A stretch of 64,000 nucleotides of DNA from Sphagnum magellanicum (Eukaryota > Streptophyta > Sphagnopsida > Sphagnales > Sphagnaceae): positions 2,495,349 to 2,559,348 of the forward strand of contig CM038918.1 of the NCBI GenBank assembly GCA_021904315.1. Reading direction: 5' to 3'. Made by a program: the position numbers and the translations under genes. This document shows, in pieces, positions 62,801-64,000 of this stretch; positions within the stretch are counted from its first letter, which is position 1, and every line of letters begins with the position of its first letter. A model generated the notes under the pieces. It was not told the origin of the DNA, ran no database searches, and saw nothing but the letters and a program-made list of their open reading frames with translations.

Positions 62801-64000
62801 TCTTTTATCTAGAGTGCACCACAAGAACTTGGTGGCTTTAGTTGGATATTGCCAAGAAGGCAACGAACAAATATTAATATACGAATATATGCCATGTGGA
62901 ACTGTACGTGAAGCAGTTTATGGTAAGACCACACAGAAAACGCTAAAAGTGGTGGTTTAATGCTAATCATGCTTGTACAAACATAATTGATTGTATTATT
63001 GATAAATTGAATAAATTGATAAATAAGTATGTATTATTTATTCAATCGCTTACTTCATGTGTATAACATGGATCACCCTTTTTTTTTGCACATTTTATTT
63101 ATATATATTTTAGCCACATATGTCGTGTTCTAAACTAAACTTTATGTTTCAGGTACTTCAAAGGCCCACAACAACCCCCTTAGATGGAGGACTCGACTTG
63201 ACGTTGCTCTTAATGCTGTTGCTCTTAATGCTGCTGAAGGTTGGGAATTGTATTTTCTTACAACATGCTTCCAATCAATGTCTGGAGTTTGTTCTAGGTT
63301 TTGATGTGTATACCTAATACGATTTTTGAATAAATTAAGGATCCCAGAGAAAGTTTTATGGTCGTAAGCTCCCTATGTTAGGGGGAGGGGAGGGGAGGGG
63401 GGGCCAAAGGGAAGGTGCACCATTGAAGCGGTTATGGTTGAAGCTCCCCATACCTTAGGGGTAGTAACCTCAAGAGTATAGGGCTTAGAACCATAATACC
63501 TGAATTGGGTCAACCTTAACTACATAAAAACCTATTGAAACTGGTAGAAAATAGGAAAAGTTGGTGGTTGTGGGACCTTCAAATCATAATAGCCGCCCAA
63601 TAGAGGCCTTACAAAGCATAAGTCGGCGGTGCTCCCAATGAAACAAAATCCCCCCTCCCAACAGTTGCACTAAATAATAGAAGCAAAATAACATATTTTA
63701 ACATCAGAAATGAGCAAAAATACATGAATTGTAATCGAATCTGAATTATATCATTAATTCAGTTAATGACAAAAATTGACCAATAATGAAGATGATTAAC
63801 TCGTAAGAAATTAAGTTGTTGGGTATATTCTGAATCCAAATTTTGTTTTGTGTAGGATTGGAGTATTTACACACAGGCTGTGTGCCTTCCATCATCCATC
63901 GTGATGTAAAGACTAGCAACATTCTTCTTTCGGCAAATATGTCAGCTAAGGTTGCTGATTTTGGACTTTCCAAAGAAGTTGCGAATGAAAATGTTTCTCA
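56520..64000 (+). CDS. malectin-like LRR receptor kinase, copy B (5'-truncated, runs off window)
   Basis: Exons: 56520-56862, 58404-58524, 59597-59671, 60252-60320, 60791-60862, 61015-61086, 61380-61597, 62043-62257, 62796-62922, 63153-63239 and 63856 onwards. They correspond to exons 3-13 of copy A, with the same splice phases and recognisably similar introns. Homology begins abruptly within exon 3 ([17 protein letters not shown]), so the signal peptide and first malectin half are missing. An in-frame TGA (56499-56501) lies just upstream, and the first in-frame ATG is 56700. No internal stop was seen and the kinase keeps HRD and DFG. As it stands it cannot enter the secretory pathway in the usual way, so it is probably a truncated duplicate. 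Confidence 0.85.
56946..57150. mobile_element. 205-bp MITE in intron 3 of copy B
   Basis: Terminal inverted repeats are (A)GGAGCATTCACACTTGGTG at the left and GGTGCATTCACACTTGATG (inverted) at the right, running on into GTTAA. TA flanks both sides (56944-56945 and 57151-57152). The matching site in copy A (about 18106-18111, minus) has a single TA and no insert, so copy A preserves the empty site. Confidence 0.85.
58404..61597 (+). CDS. copy B exons 4-9: hinge, LRRs and transmembrane segment
   Basis: Exon 4 (58404-58524) keeps [17 protein letters not shown] and is one codon shorter than in A. Exons 5-8 (59597-59671, 60252-60320, 60791-60862, 61015-61086) encode LRRs such as [15 protein letters not shown] and [14 protein letters not shown] with identical lengths to A. 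Exon 9 (61380-61597) has the Pro-rich stalk, the helix [20 protein letters not shown] and on to YVFCYKRPT, two codons shorter than in A. All frames are open and in phase. Confidence 0.9.
62043..64000 (+). CDS. copy B exons 10-13: kinase domain (partial)
   Basis: Exon 10 (62043-62257) has the glycine loop [11 protein letters not shown] (GEG in A) and VAAK at the ATP-binding lysine (VAVK in A). Exon 11 (62796-62922) has [20 protein letters not shown]. Exon 12 (63153-63239) contains a 15-nt in-frame tandem duplication (63203-63232) giving [10 protein letters not shown]. Exon 13 (63856 on) gives the intact HRDVKTSN and DFGLSK, then leaves the window. The Val-to-Ala and Glu-to-Val changes next to conserved residues and the helix insertion may lower activity; the key Lys, HRD and DFG residues are present. 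Confidence 0.85.

Overview
The window looks like nuclear DNA of a land plant. It has GT-AG introns, a malectin-like/LRR receptor kinase, a SET-domain gene of a plant type, Ty3/gypsy and CACTA-like transposons, MITEs, and a short TTTAGGG-type (plant telomere) repeat. It is AT-rich apart from a GC-richer island at about 18.2-22.1 kb. Long AT-rich spacers and heavily decayed gypsy remnants would fit a seedless plant (moss, lycophyte or fern), but that is inference only. No tRNA or rRNA gene, CRISPR array or bacterial-type operon was recognised.

Left part (1-8.8 kb, all on the minus strand): a decayed gypsy gag-protease remnant is split by a CACTA-like element (1177-6208), which itself holds a second CACTA-like element (1242-4280). 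Both have 3-bp target duplications. The gag fragment then abuts the truncated end of a SET-domain gene of the ATXR4/SDG38 type (about 6.9-8.75 kb).

Receptor kinase copy A (9775-20066, minus): a 15-exon gene for a signal peptide, a malectin-like ectodomain, short LRRs, a transmembrane helix and a kinase. Every splice junction keeps phase, but copy A carries an in-frame TAG in the malectin exon and a 4-nt loss in the kinase catalytic-loop exon. It is probably a pseudogene.

Receptor kinase copy B (56520 to beyond 64000, plus): a second copy of the same gene in inverted orientation, matching A in introns as well as exons, so it arose by DNA-level duplication. It starts abruptly inside the malectin exon, lacking the signal peptide and first malectin half. 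Its kinase frame is open as far as the window goes. One intron holds a 205-bp MITE that copy A lacks.

The 36 kb between the copies is repeat territory: a fold-back element (21.47-21.82 kb), a TA-flanked MITE (22.33-22.71 kb), oppositely oriented ~200-bp tandem arrays (28.4-29.0 and 31.4-32.1 kb), three more CACTA-like elements, a dead gypsy integrase (47.7-48.9 kb), an unidentified decayed ORF with 23-codon repeats (42.5-45.3 kb), and several minisatellites. I found no clear new multi-gene system. The most informative structures are the broken inverted receptor-kinase pair, the nested CACTA-like family, and a 75-bp near-perfect hairpin inside one member.
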